In this document: one piece after another, positions 33,068-44,887 of the stretch
How the letters are laid out: each line of letters begins with the position of its first letter
Position numbering within the stretch: the first letter of the stretch is position 1
DNA from: Temnothorax longispinosus
Lineage: Eukaryota > Arthropoda > Insecta > Hymenoptera > Formicidae
DNA: 64,000 nucleotides
Reading direction: 5' to 3'
NCBI RefSeq assembly: GCF_030848805.1
Contig: NC_092364.1
Location: forward strand, 14,923,447 to 14,987,446
The notes under the pieces: generated by a model
The model's input: only the letters and a program-made list of their open reading frames with translations
What the model was told of the DNA's origin: nothing
The model's database searches: none
Translations under genes and position numbers: made by a program

Positions 33068-33700
33068 GGAGGGATGGAGAGGGAAGTTGAATATCGAAGT
33101 ACGGGGATGAAAGCGTATTAAATTTAATAGCTAGCTATATATATCGTACGCGCGGTACCCGATCGATTTTTCATCCAATTGATTGCATTACGAAACTCCA
33201 CGCAGTTATTGCCGCAAGAGTCGCTCACGCATCTCACTCGTGTATTTTTCGATTGTGTATGCACGCGCATGTTTGCCTGCGATGTGGTATGTATCTTCCG
33301 TATAGCATATAGGAATAACGTTACCGTTAGATACAGGTCTACATTCGTGTCTTCTCCTCGCATACAAATACCGCATATACGTTATCTATGATAGCTCGCA
33401 GTGGAAAATGTCAGTGGCTCGACCGCCGAATGTAACTCGAACAGCTCTTCTCTCTCTCTCTATGATACTGAAATATATACGTACGTTTCGGAGATGTCTG
33501 ACCAATCGTTCGTAGCAAGTACGTAAAATGCTGCTGCGTCTGCAACGCATCTAATTTTACGTAATGGTATGATGGAAAGGAATACATATATATAATACAT
33601 ATATATATATAATACATATATTATTTTTAAAAGTTATTTTATTTAAAAGAGAGCAGAAATAAAATTACTTAGAAATAATATAAAAATATGTTTCATATAC
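32340..33700. other. No gene seen
   Basis: Mixed composition with a GA microsatellite at 33033-33067 and a TATA-rich tract at 33585-33625. No exon or domain is recognised. Confidence 0.45.
33033..33067. repeat. (GA)n microsatellite
   Basis: About 16 GA units, slightly impure at the left end. Confidence 0.9.
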
Positions 33701-33797
33701 GGCTGCGTTCCGATATTCACTGCCTACTGAAAATTTATAGTGTACGTAATGTAAACTATAGATTTTCAGTACTTGCAGTGAATATCGGAACGCAGCC
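33701..33797. mobile_element. 97-bp palindromic MITE
   Basis: Starts GGCTGCGTTCCGATATTCAC and ends with its exact reverse complement. Inner arms continue imperfectly (ACTGAAAAT and ATTTTCAGT) around a short AT centre. No clear target duplication. Confidence 0.85.
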
Positions 33798-36700
33798 ATA
33801 ACAGTCGCGTCATTCTACAATATATACATATAGAACAAAGCTTTCTATATTACTTTAAAATAATTATGGACAAAACTTTTATCTGTCATTAGTATCTAAT
33901 GATAAGTTCCTATATGACTTGCGATTATATATGTTTCATTATTCTGGATTTTACATTCTCTAATACATCTGAAATAAAAAGTTTCAATTATCTGTAAGAA
34001 AGCTGTAAGAAAACATTCTTACATTCTGTTTACACAATCAGGCCTTATCCGATTAAAAAGTTTTCGAGATCCAAGGTCGGCGGGAAAAAATTCTCCTTTA
34101 GCGATAAGCCACCGTGGTTACGCAAGATATCGTACCGTCTGCCGTGAAGATTGCGGAGGAGTTAGTGGTGTCGGTGTGGGACTGGCGGGGATATCGCGCG
34201 GTAAAGGTAGTGGGAAATAAAAGACGAGGTAGAAGCTGAAGGCGCCGGCTTTGGTGGAATCAGTCGGATAGGAAGTAGCGCGGGAGCAAGCAGTAATGTC
34301 ATAGATCGACTTGGGGACGTTTGCACAGGAAGTCAGAGGACGATGGGAGAAAAAAGGACGAAAGTGAACCGCGAGAGAAAAATCAGAGATAGATCGGTAG
34401 ACGAATAGGCAGGCTGGAGAAGGACGAAGAAGAGGAGGAGATACGAGTAGATAGATAGATAGGCGGGCAGAAAAGAGGGAAAAAGAATTACCGTGAGAGC
34501 CGGCAGAGGCAAAAAGCACGCGGAAAGAGCCTCCGCGATGGTAAGGGAGACATAAGGCACGTGTGAGCTTTTCGAGAGAAAACGTCGAAACGCGGTGGCA
34601 TACGAGTAAAAGCGGGAAGGACGGAGAAACGGATAGACGAAGAGGTGGCGAGATGGGGATATGTCGGTGGTTGCGTGAGGAAATGGTGGAAGAGAAAGAG
34701 AGAGCAGGAATGGGACAGGAATAGGGGGATCGATGCTTGACTCCGGTCGGGTTGGTACCTATATACCCTTCTCCTCCGCTCTCTCTGGCCCGGCCGCTTC
34801 CAGAGCCGCCACCAACGCCGCACGGCCATTTGCCAGCTTCTTCTTGCTCAGGATCCGGGACGGTTATTAAAACCCCGTGTGGCCCAAGTCGTGCTCCCCG
34901 TCACCGGGAAGGAAGGCCGAACTTTTTCCTACTTCCGATTCTTTGCCGGAATTTAATTAAGGTCGCGACAAGGAGCGCAACGACGTTTCGAAGATCGGCC
35001 GACTCGTCGCCTTTATAATATCGTGCTTATATTACCGACACTGCCGCGCTATCGCGAACCGATTAATGCCCGATGAGGTATAATACGTCGTTCGTGCAAG
35101 AACACCGCATTGTCGCGCTGGTACCATCTTCTTCTGTTTGTACCCGAGTCACGTATCTTGAGAATTCTCGTGGCTGCTGATAGTCGTTTGTTCAAGAAAT
35201 AGGCGTAGCGTATGCCAGTATAATGTGTCATTTCCTCACGAGATAACTTGCATTTTTGAAAATTCATCCATTCACATGCTTTTCATTATCTCACCAATAA
35301 TAAATTGAAATAAATTAAGTCTACGATCTCTAATTGTCAATCGAACCATTTAACTGTTTGTCTACAAACGTTTCATTATAATATTTAGTTAAGATTAAAA
35401 ATTCTATAGTAAAATAACAGATAAAATTTTCAAGTAAATATTGAAGATTTTTTTAGAAAGAATCGCATAAATTCAAAATATTATTATGTTATACACGAAT
35501 TTTGAAAAAAACTGCTTTATATAGCTGAAGGATTAATAAACTTATGATCGCGGTCATATCCCGAGAAGTGGCTATTACATATAGTCGACGACAGGAATCA
35601 TTTCCCGACTCTCAACGCGAACCCCCATTCAAGTTTGGACGGGGAGTGTATGAAAGCAGAAATAAACGGAAACGGGAAGTACGGTGCGGAAAGAGATCGC
35701 GGGCGCCTCTTTTGAGAGGCGGCGTGCTTCATGTTGAAGAAGAACATCCTAAAAGCTGGCGTTTCACTCGTAATTTTCCCGCTTTGGTGACTCTGTTACG
35801 AGTTACCCGGCGGGTCAGCAGAACGACCAAAATCCCACTTGGCAGACCACTGCGGCTTGGGAACATGACAAGGGTGCCGCTACCTACCCTCCCTAGAGCG
35901 AAGGCCCTTGCGGACCACATTACTGTTCCGCGCGCGATATTCGTATTTACAGGCCATACGTCAGGACGTCCAAAATGGCTCGCGATACACGCTCTCCCAT
36001 GGAAGGCTTTGAAACACGAGATCGAGCCGTCACGCAGGCTTAACGTCCACACGCGTACGCCGTTAGGATCCGCAAATATTTATCGAGTACACACGATTTC
36101 GGGTTTTCGATCTCGAACGTTGCGGGATATTCGACGTCTGATGGATAAAGCCGAAGAGAAATGCGACGTCTAAGGGATAACTTCCAAAGGTATTGGCGCG
36201 ATGACGTTCCTAGCAGCGGCTAATAACATGCAGTGATGATAGGAAGCTTTCCACAGCATCGTATTTTAAATAAATTCTAACGTTACATCATTATTGTTCA
36301 TTCAATCGCATTATGATTATAAAACGTACCGTAAAGTAGAAATTGATCCGATAACTTACATTTATTTTGTGTTTAGCACGTATTCGAAGTATAACATTAT
36401 TACAAAATGTTATGAATGATATACAGCACAGAGAACGCTTTAAAAAACTTGATATACAATTTTACAACGAAACAACGACATGAGCTTACGTGAGACGATA
36501 TTAATATCATAACGTGTATCGCCACATTGTTTCAACCGAGCGAACGGTATTTACTGTAAGTGCCTCTCTCGCGGGCAGAATGAGCATTCTTGTAATAACG
36601 GCGGAATTTGGCGTAGCGCATAAGCTTTTATCGTAAAGCTGCGAACGAGATAGAGAGTGAGCAGTATCCGGCCGGTGGCCTTTAATGGCGGAGATTATCT

Positions 36701-37723
36701 AAGATAGTAGATATCGCGCGGGGAGTAAATTCCACGGATGGCCAAGACTCTCTACACGGCCAGAGGATATTTCCTACGATATTTTATCGCCCACCGTGCG
36801 TGATACGACGGCCCATTAATCCTGTTCTTGTTCCTGGGTTTCGTCTCTCCTTCTATCCCGTGCCGTCTCTCCTTCCTCATCGCGTTCGGATCGTCTTTCT
36901 CACTTCTTCTCTCGCGCTCTCCCCGTGACTGTCCTCAACCGGAAAGATGATAACGGGGCTGTAGAAACAGTTTGTTACGTGGCACCAAAAAGGCGCGATG
37001 CGAGAAAGAGAGGGAGGGAGAACGAGAAAGAGAGAAAGGGAAGGGGGGAGAAGCCCCCGCGCTTTTCGGAGCGGTTAATATTTTTAAGAACCTCTTCTCT
37101 CCTTCAGAGTAGTAAACCCGAGACTGAGATGCTCCCTGAATCATCCGAGACAGCTTTATTTGCGACCGTCACACCGGCTTCGGCTATATACCTCGTCCCC
37201 TCGTATCGCTTGCGATATATATAATAACATGTCGTAAATGTCATTCGCAACTTTTCGATCGAGCGCTCTGAAAAATATATCAGGCGCAACTATGTATATT
37301 CTCCGTCCGGAAATTGACATTACACTTTTACGCGACGCCGTTTCGGAAAGTCGCGCACGCGGGCATCTTGAAGCTGTGGGACCGTCGGAGCTTTGCATAC
37401 CGTTACCACAAATTCAGTCGCGGTGGCGTGCAGGTTTTACATATTGTTTCCACAAATTCCAGCGCGCGCGCGCGACCAGGATTCCCAGATGCGCTATATT
37501 TCTGGCTCGGAAAGAGTACCCAAAAGTACGTTAAACAAGAATGATACCGTGGCATTCAAGATCAAGTGGTTGAAATAGAGAAAATTAGATAGCGTTATAG
37601 CAGCTTGTATGGAGACGGATGAAGCAGGACCATTCCGCATGCTCGCACGCTCCTATTGCCGCGGCTGATGCGTGCGGGCTGTTTCGCGTCTCGCGTTTTG
37701 CGTTTTCCCCGTATGTAATGGGA
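33798..37723. other. No gene supported
   Basis: Includes a strand-asymmetric purine-rich tract (34130-34740), a CpG-rich stretch (35550-36180) with a 209-codon open frame that shows no domain, splice context or compositional signature of coding, and GA-rich tracts near 37000-37060. Confidence 0.4.
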
Positions 37724-37853
37724 GGTTAACTCGCGAGTTACAGCACCAAAGTTGACTCCGGTTTTGCCTTTAGCGGCGGATTAGTGCGGCTTCGCTAGGA
37801 TTCACGGCGGCGCTTAATCATTTTCATTGCCCTCGGTATGCTGCCATCTCGAG
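37724..37853 (+). repeat. Direct duplication, copy A
   Basis: Shares GTTAACTCGCGAGTTACAGC, then GATTTTGCCTTT-, CGGATTAG- and TTAATCATTTTCATTGC-type blocks, with 38513-38645. No coding frame is shared. Confidence 0.8.
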
Positions 37854-38512
37854 AACGCGAAGGATGAGGCGTCGGGCGACGGGGTTGGGGTTGAAGAGGG
37901 AAGCCGAAACTCTCAACGGCCGTCTGTCGCTGCTGCGTCGTCTACAGACGACGTAGGGAGTACTTCTGCAATCGAATTATCACATAGACATAGACGCCAG
38001 AAAAATGATAAATGAAAACTTTTAACTGGTATGACGGTATCTCAGATAATCTTCTCCAACTTCCCTCTTCGTTCTTCATCGGCTATTTTACTCGTGGAAT
38101 ACAGCAAAGTCCTAATTTTTTATAAAATATTTTTCGTAATCTTTATTTAATACAGTATCGACAAAATAAAAATTAGTTATAATAAAAAGAACTGTGAGAT
38201 TCTGAAAGATTTTATATGTATTTTAAGGAAGATAATTATACGTTAATATTTAACTTGTGTTATTGTGTTATTATTGCACATGTACAACATCGATTGTTCA
38301 TCATATATTATTCAAAGTCTTATTATTACGGTACGGAGTGACGTACATGTGTAGGACCTATTACTTGTTTCTTTTTGTTTATACATGTTATATAAAAATT
38401 TTCATCTCTCGAAAGGCAGTAGAGATTTGTAAAAAGATGTTGATTATTTCCGAGAAACGCCAGTAATAAGCGAGCGCGTTTCAGCCGCCTCCGTGTTTCG
38501 TGCACACGGTGG

Positions 38513-38645
38513 CGAGTTAACTCGCGAGTTACAGCACCGCCGGTGTCTCTGATTTTGCCTTTGGTGCCGGATTAGAGAGGCTTTGCCGGGATTCAGGGTG
38601 GCGGTTAATCATTTTCATTGCTCTCGGTACATTGCCGTTCCGAGG
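38513..38645 (+). repeat. Direct duplication, copy B
   Basis: Second copy of the 130-bp element, in the same orientation about 790 bp downstream; similarity is about 80% by eye. The two copies begin with the palindrome AACTCGCGAGTT. Confidence 0.8.
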
Positions 38646-40851
38646 GATGGGTGAGCGAGATGATGGCGAGGTTGAGAGAACGACGATAGGGGAGAAGGGA
38701 GGGGGGGCGAGTAAAATTTATCCTTATTTCTGGATCCTGCTTGTAGGAGGAGAACGATAGGTAGCGCGTGAATGAACACGAATGGGAAATATTGTTCGTG
38801 TTCTATCCGGGAGAGGGGTGCGAGCGGATTGAAAAAAATCTCCGGAGAGTCCGGTAAGCGTCTATTCTTGGGTCTCGCGCTTTTGCATGAGAATTTCTAC
38901 GGCGTTTCGAGTTGGAAGCGCGTGCATTGAAGCGTAACTGGGCATCGTTAGGACGCTTGTCGGGCATGAAATTGTGCCGTGATATTTAAAGAGCGGTAAT
39001 GCACGTCGCGGAATAAAATACGAGTGCCGCAGGAAATATGTATCCGGCGCGCTCTTTATGGCGATATATGACGCGTGCTTCGCCTGGGGTCGCATACGCG
39101 GTAAAGGACAACTTTACTACAATTTGAAATTGTATTCGGAAAATAACTTGCGGACAGCAAACTGAGCTTTGAGCATCGGGCATTTGGCAGGTCTAGACAG
39201 TAAATTTGGCAGATATTTTAAAAAATAGAATTAAAAAGCGGCCAGTGTGCATATTTGAATTAATGAAATATTATTCTGCTTGGTAAATATAATAATGATG
39301 TACGTCATTAATTTTATGTTATACATAGCATAGCGCAAGGAACGGTTACGTAAAAGTTATAAAATAACCACGGCAAGAACGTTTTATTATTTAAAAAGAT
39401 ATAATATTACAATATAAAAGTTTAGAGTGTAAACACGACATTATGTATTTGCAAATATGTGCAGCATATAGTGCCTGACACTGATTTCTATGCAAGATTA
39501 ATCTTCTAATTTCACTATTATATTATTTATACGATAGTTATAGCTCTTTTACCTTTATATTTTTTGACAACTATGCTTATAAGCGCGTGAGAATTTCCGA
39601 TTCGTATATAATTATTGGCGTCAATTCCAAGCAGCCGTAAAGAAATTTTCGCGAAAGACGGCAACCCAAAACTTCATCTAATACGAATTCATATGCATAG
39701 TTTCTTCGTATAAATTCCCAAGTAGGCCATGCTATACGCCTGGCGAGGAGCTGACTATTACGCGGTTGCAGACACCGAGAGCTGTTTTGGATTCGCGGCG
39801 AAACCGCGTAGGAAATCGAGATGAGGTCGGAGGAATGAGAGGACGACAGAAGTAGGTCCGGATGATAAAAAGGTGGCGATGCGCGGGTGGAGTAAGACGC
39901 CGAGGGGATGAGGTCGTATGAGGGAAGAGGTGCTTGGGATCGCGTTTTGTATCGCCGGCAAGATAGCAAAGTTTTCCACCGACGTATACATATACTTACT
40001 GTGTTAAGAAAGAGGAAAGAGGAGCGATGAGAAAGGAAAGCTCGGCACATCGAAGTTGGTTCGAAAGAAGAGGGATAAGGAGAAAGAGCAGAGAGAGAGA
40101 GAATCGGAATTCAAGGAATTGCAGAACGGTTGTATTTTGCGGGGACTTTAAGATTTAGGAAACTCACGTGCAGGCATGACAAAAGCGGAGTCGGGAAATG
40201 TTGCTGTATTGTTAAACACCGCTATCATTTTTGTCCAATCGCGCTGCGATTGCGACGCTGCTGTTGCCGTTTCCCTTTTGAGCAAGTAACAAGGCGTGAA
40301 ATTACGAGAAGTATTATCTCGCAATGCGATTGGCAGTGTTCGCCGGTGGCGCGGCAAGCTAGCCTCGCGGTCGCGAGCCGCGGAAGTCGGCGAGATAAAA
40401 TAATAAATCTGTGTGTTTATTTGGTTCAGAAATTTTCAGGCAAACGCGACAATGAAAATTTTAATGACTTCCTGCGGATGCTCGCGTCTCCAAGCACTTG
40501 CCGAGTCTGCGCCTTTAGTGTGGGAGGTGGGGGAGGCAGGTTGGAAAAAGCCCAGAGGAGTCCAGAGAGAAGAGCAGACTGCTCGCGAAGGGACGTCTTC
40601 GCTCTTTCCTCCCCCTTCCTTGGAAATTATAATCGCGCCACTTACCGCGGCACGGTTCGCTCGTTTCTACGTTTCTCTTTCATCCCTTCTCTTTCTCTTC
40701 CTCGCGCTCTCTTCCGCTCTCGCGGGCCGTTGATTTTCGTTCCGCGGTAATTGTGTTTACAGAACGACACGCGAGTTACAGGACTTTGTAATTTCATGGA
40801 ATTGTGGACCTTTCGTCGAGACATCGCGGGCATCGGGGGGAAATCGGTGTA

Positions 40852-40853
<2 letters not shown>

Positions 40854-40908
<55 letters not shown>

Positions 40909-40910
40909 CG
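40854..40910. repeat. (CT)n-(CG)n compound microsatellite
   Basis: About 19 CT units followed by about nine CG units. Confidence 0.95.
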
Positions 40911-43318
40911 GAGTAGCCGAGTGCTCGTGTGTTTTTTGGCTTGCCGGATGGATTTTGTAATGAAATGTACGTGTTTTAGCAGAAACGTAAAGTCTGCCGT
41001 TTTGGGGTCTTCGGGAGTTGTTGCTGGAAACTGCGCTAAAGTGAAGACTCCCGCGGGAAAGATACAAACTTCGAGTCGCTTAACGTCGTGGAATTAGCTT
41101 AGATTCTAGCGAGATACGTAAAACGAGAAGCGGAGAAACAAGAAAAAAGAGATCATCTCTCATGAACAAGAATGTATTTTGCACAATTTCGTAAGCGAAA
41201 TATTTTCTTGTACTGCAGAGATATGTTCATTTAATATACGAAGCAGAATTTAGTTTTGCGAAAAGGAGGCATCCTTTCTCTCTCTCTCTCTCTCTTTTTT
41301 TTAAGACCTTGTGCACGGTATATTAAAAATGCTTTTAAAGTGAAAGACGCGGTATGCGCGCTGCAAATTACTTTTTGGCCCTGAGAGTTTTTTGCAAAAA
41401 CATCGTACCTGAACCCGGACACGTGCGCGCCGCGCCGCGCCGCGCCGGTTTCTCCAAGGCACACCGTAAATAAATTCAAGTCGTCCCTTTCGTGATCGAT
41501 AATTCGAAACTACACGATACTTCACGGTTGTGCGGGTTTAAAGGGATGGTATAAGTCCCGGCGTTTTCGGTGTGCCCGGGAGCTTTTACAAATTTTATAC
41601 GAAATAAAGAATGACGATACACGTGCACAAATGGACGCGGGGCGTTTCGTAGTCTACTCGGTCGCGTAATGGTTCCCTTAATGGCACCGGGATTGAAATA
41701 AATATCCTAAAATCGTTAAAGCCTATGGCAAACGACTCTATTTTACGTCTTCCAGCACCATTCGCGTCCACCATCATCCGGTTGAAATACGCAAAGATGT
41801 TACTCCGTTCCGATGCTTTATCAATAGCTCGTAACACGTTTGTATTTACGATCAATCGTTAACGTGGCGTATCGGGCAATCGTAAATTTACATCTCTACG
41901 AGACTTATCGATTTCGCGAAAATCGCAACAGTAAGTATCCGCGTACCGTTTAAAACCAACCCCGGGTGTTATTTTCGCGGAATTGCGGTATGATTGGAGT
42001 TTGTTTTTGCGTACCACGACTCGGCCCTCGTTGTATTTCTACTGTATGAGCCATAGTTTTTCCACGGTCGGCGGCATCCGAGCGGAAACCCGTCGCGATC
42101 CTCCGACGTCACAGCGAAATAGGTTCAACGAGGTTCCGCCTCTCTCAGTGAAAACGTCCTACGTCGGAGCAAAGTAAATCTAATCTTGATTCAGGCGCCA
42201 TAAAAGCCAGCGCGACATCTCATTTTACGATACGCCGGGTACATATGGTATACGTATTCTACATACGAGAGCCGCGCGCTGGTGCGCGCGTCACACACGG
42301 AGCCGGTCTCGGCAGTAAGATGTATTAAGCGCGGCGGCTTATAGCACCGGTAATATCTGGCCGTGCGAGCAATATCCCTGTATATGGCAAATCCTTAATC
42401 GAGTGCTTCGATGACGCGTCCGTCGACACTACGTTAAAAGCCCTGCCTGGAGGATCCGAGTCTTACTCTCTGGTCTCTCGGCTGCCACTCGCAAAAGCTG
42501 CCACTCGCCCCATATAAGCTACTACTAAGCCGTCAAAACATACGTGAGTGCAATACATGGAAACCAACCAGTCACTTTATAGCGCACATAAGCAAAACAG
42601 GGGCAGCGTTGTAAAATCCAGAGCTATTATCGTATCCTTAAGAGATATCGTTCGTAATCGGACACCGTGTCATTTTAGAGACTCGAGATTTTTACACAAG
42701 GCACACTGATTTTCTCGTACATTTTCAGTTAGAATATCCATTTACCGCATTTACCGTACCATCTACCTGCGTTTTTACAAAATTCGCTGTGTCGAAAAAA
42801 TGCTGCTGGATTAAATTAAATTGTTTAGTTTTAATTTCGTGTCGCCATTAGCATAGCGCGTGTACACATTTATGCATAAAACAGAATTCTGGCAGGAATT
42901 GTTCGCTAAACAATATAACATATAATATATATGATCAATTTTTAATACGATTTCCTTGGGCCATGCGAATAGGTACATATACACGCTCTCGTGATTAAAC
43001 TGCTATATCATGTAGTTTCGTGAAGAGCGGCAATTCGCTATCATTATTGAATGATAATTTCCGATCACGCCCTTGGGAAGTGACGCCAGCATCTCGCTCG
43101 ATGTCTCTCGGCACTCTACCACCGTAATCTAACCTCGAAATAGCGTCAGCATCCATTAAGGCAGCTATTCTGTTGCTTGCTAGGACCTACATGCGAGCGT
43201 AACCACGCAAGTGTACGTCCAGTCAACTTCTACGTTAATGCACACGTAGTCGAAATGCATTTATGTCACTATTACTTTTTAAAAACTTAATATTAATCTA
43301 GCTTTTTTTATTGTGCTC

Positions 43319-43383
<65 letters not shown>
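43319..43383. repeat. (CT)n microsatellite
   Basis: About 32 CT units with two TT interruptions. Confidence 0.95.
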
Positions 43384-44419
43384 GCTCGTTCCGACATCGA
43401 TGGTAATAAAAAAACTTGAAACATTTATGTATAAAAATTACGTGTACTTTATTGCTAGATAAACATGTCGAATACATTATAGGAAGCTGAAAACATTAGC
43501 ATTAAAAAATAAAAAGCGTAATAAATTTTTAAAATACTTAATTGATGATTATACGACTTTAGTACATCTGTAATAATAATGCAATAACGGTATAGAATTG
43601 ACATATGTAAACTATTTAGCTATTTAATTTGTAGCGTATGGAAAGCCTGAAACGATTAACTTCGCTTTAGCATGCGTTAGTTTCCGAGCTAGGCAACTGT
43701 ATCGGATAAATTTATATGATAACTAATGCAATTAGTGCATCCGGAAGGAATAGCGTATGCATGAATTAACAGGCGATGTTGCCATTGATTAGTGATGTTA
43801 ATAATCAGTCGATGGAAGAAAATAAGTAATATCGCGATCGGAATATGTATTGTAACGACTACAGGAAAGTTGCAACGTGTATTAGTGTAGCTCATGTAAA
43901 TAGGCGGCAAATATTGACAATACGTGATGTTGTAGCTCGTTGTTGTCCGAAAATCTATAGATAATGGCACCCTGGGTATGGAAATGATTCCAATTCGATA
44001 TTATCAGTGATAATGCTCAACGCGCTGGACTCAAAAATTAATATCCGTGCGAATTTACTGGCACGCCCTGTGCCGGAAAGTGAATGTAATCAAGCGGCCG
44101 ATATAACGCGGTTACAATTACACCTCTTTATTGTCTAATTAAAATCAGCTCTACGCTTTGCATGATTTATATTTGTTGGCTCGATACAATATCACAGATA
44201 TAACATTCGCATTTGGCTAAATAAGTTAATAACCACTAGAAAACTAACGTGCAGAAAGAAAAATCAGAATTGCTGTACAGTGAATGAGATTATTTAATTA
44301 CAATTTAATTACAGAACTTTTCGCTTGAACTAACTTACAATATCACTGGTCTATTTAATTTTGTTAAACAAACACAGTTCTAGTGTGGAAAGCACTGTAG
44401 GAATTGAATATTAAAGCTA

Positions 44420-44885
44420 CACTGTTGGAAAATTTTTGTAGGTTTGTTAAAAAAGGTCCTTGTTAAAATTTTTGTGTAAAATAATCAACACATACATGTG
44501 TAGATTTAACATATGCCTGCTATGTTAATTGAACTTAACAAATTTAAAATGTAAAATTATTAAAATAATTTAAAGTATATATTAAAATAACACAATTTTT
44601 GAACGTATTTATTAAATATGTTAAAATTTACAGAAAAAGGGCGTTGTTTTTACTTTATAACAGAAGTAGGAATTTTTATTTACAGAAAAAGAGTGTTGAT
44701 TTTATCTTAATTAACCTTAAATTACGATCAGAATTACATTTCCTTTCTGTTGAAATATTTTAACGTAGTATCGGTGTTAATTACCATTTAACACATCTAT
44801 ATTATATTAAATTAACACAAAAATTTGAGTGGACCGTTTGGGACATGCGATTTATGTTATATGTAACACAAATTTTCCAACAGTG
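44420..44885. mobile_element. TA-flanked MITE, 466 bp
   Basis: Terminal inverted repeats CACTGTTGGAAAATTTTTGT and TTGTGTTAC/ACAAATTTTCCAACAGTG are seen, with TA on both sides (44418-44419, 44886-44887). Two direct internal copies of TTACAGAAAAAG(G/A)G(C/T)GTTG lie at about 44630 and 44682. No transposase frame. Confidence 0.85.
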
Positions 44886-44887
44886 TA

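Larger units (their letters stand above)
38646..44419. other. No gene supported
   Basis: Alternating CpG-rich and AT-rich sequence with microsatellites at 40854-40910, 41276-41296 and 43319-43383 and a GCGCC pentamer run at 41430-41448. Open frames of up to about 200 codons occur in GC-rich parts (for example 40130-40750) but show no domains and overlap on opposite strands. Confidence 0.4.

Noticed and set aside
35544..36173. 209-codon open frame on + strand
   Set aside because: Very basic, no recognisable domain, lies in a CpG-rich patch with an overlapping antisense frame and no clear splice context. Comparative data could revive it.
39577..40050. 157-codon open frame on - strand
   Set aside because: Ser/Arg-rich without domain features; overlaps another open frame on the same strand.
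40130..40750. 206-codon open frame on + strand
   Set aside because: Composition-driven, ends in pyrimidine-rich low-complexity sequence, no domain, overlapping frames in other phases.
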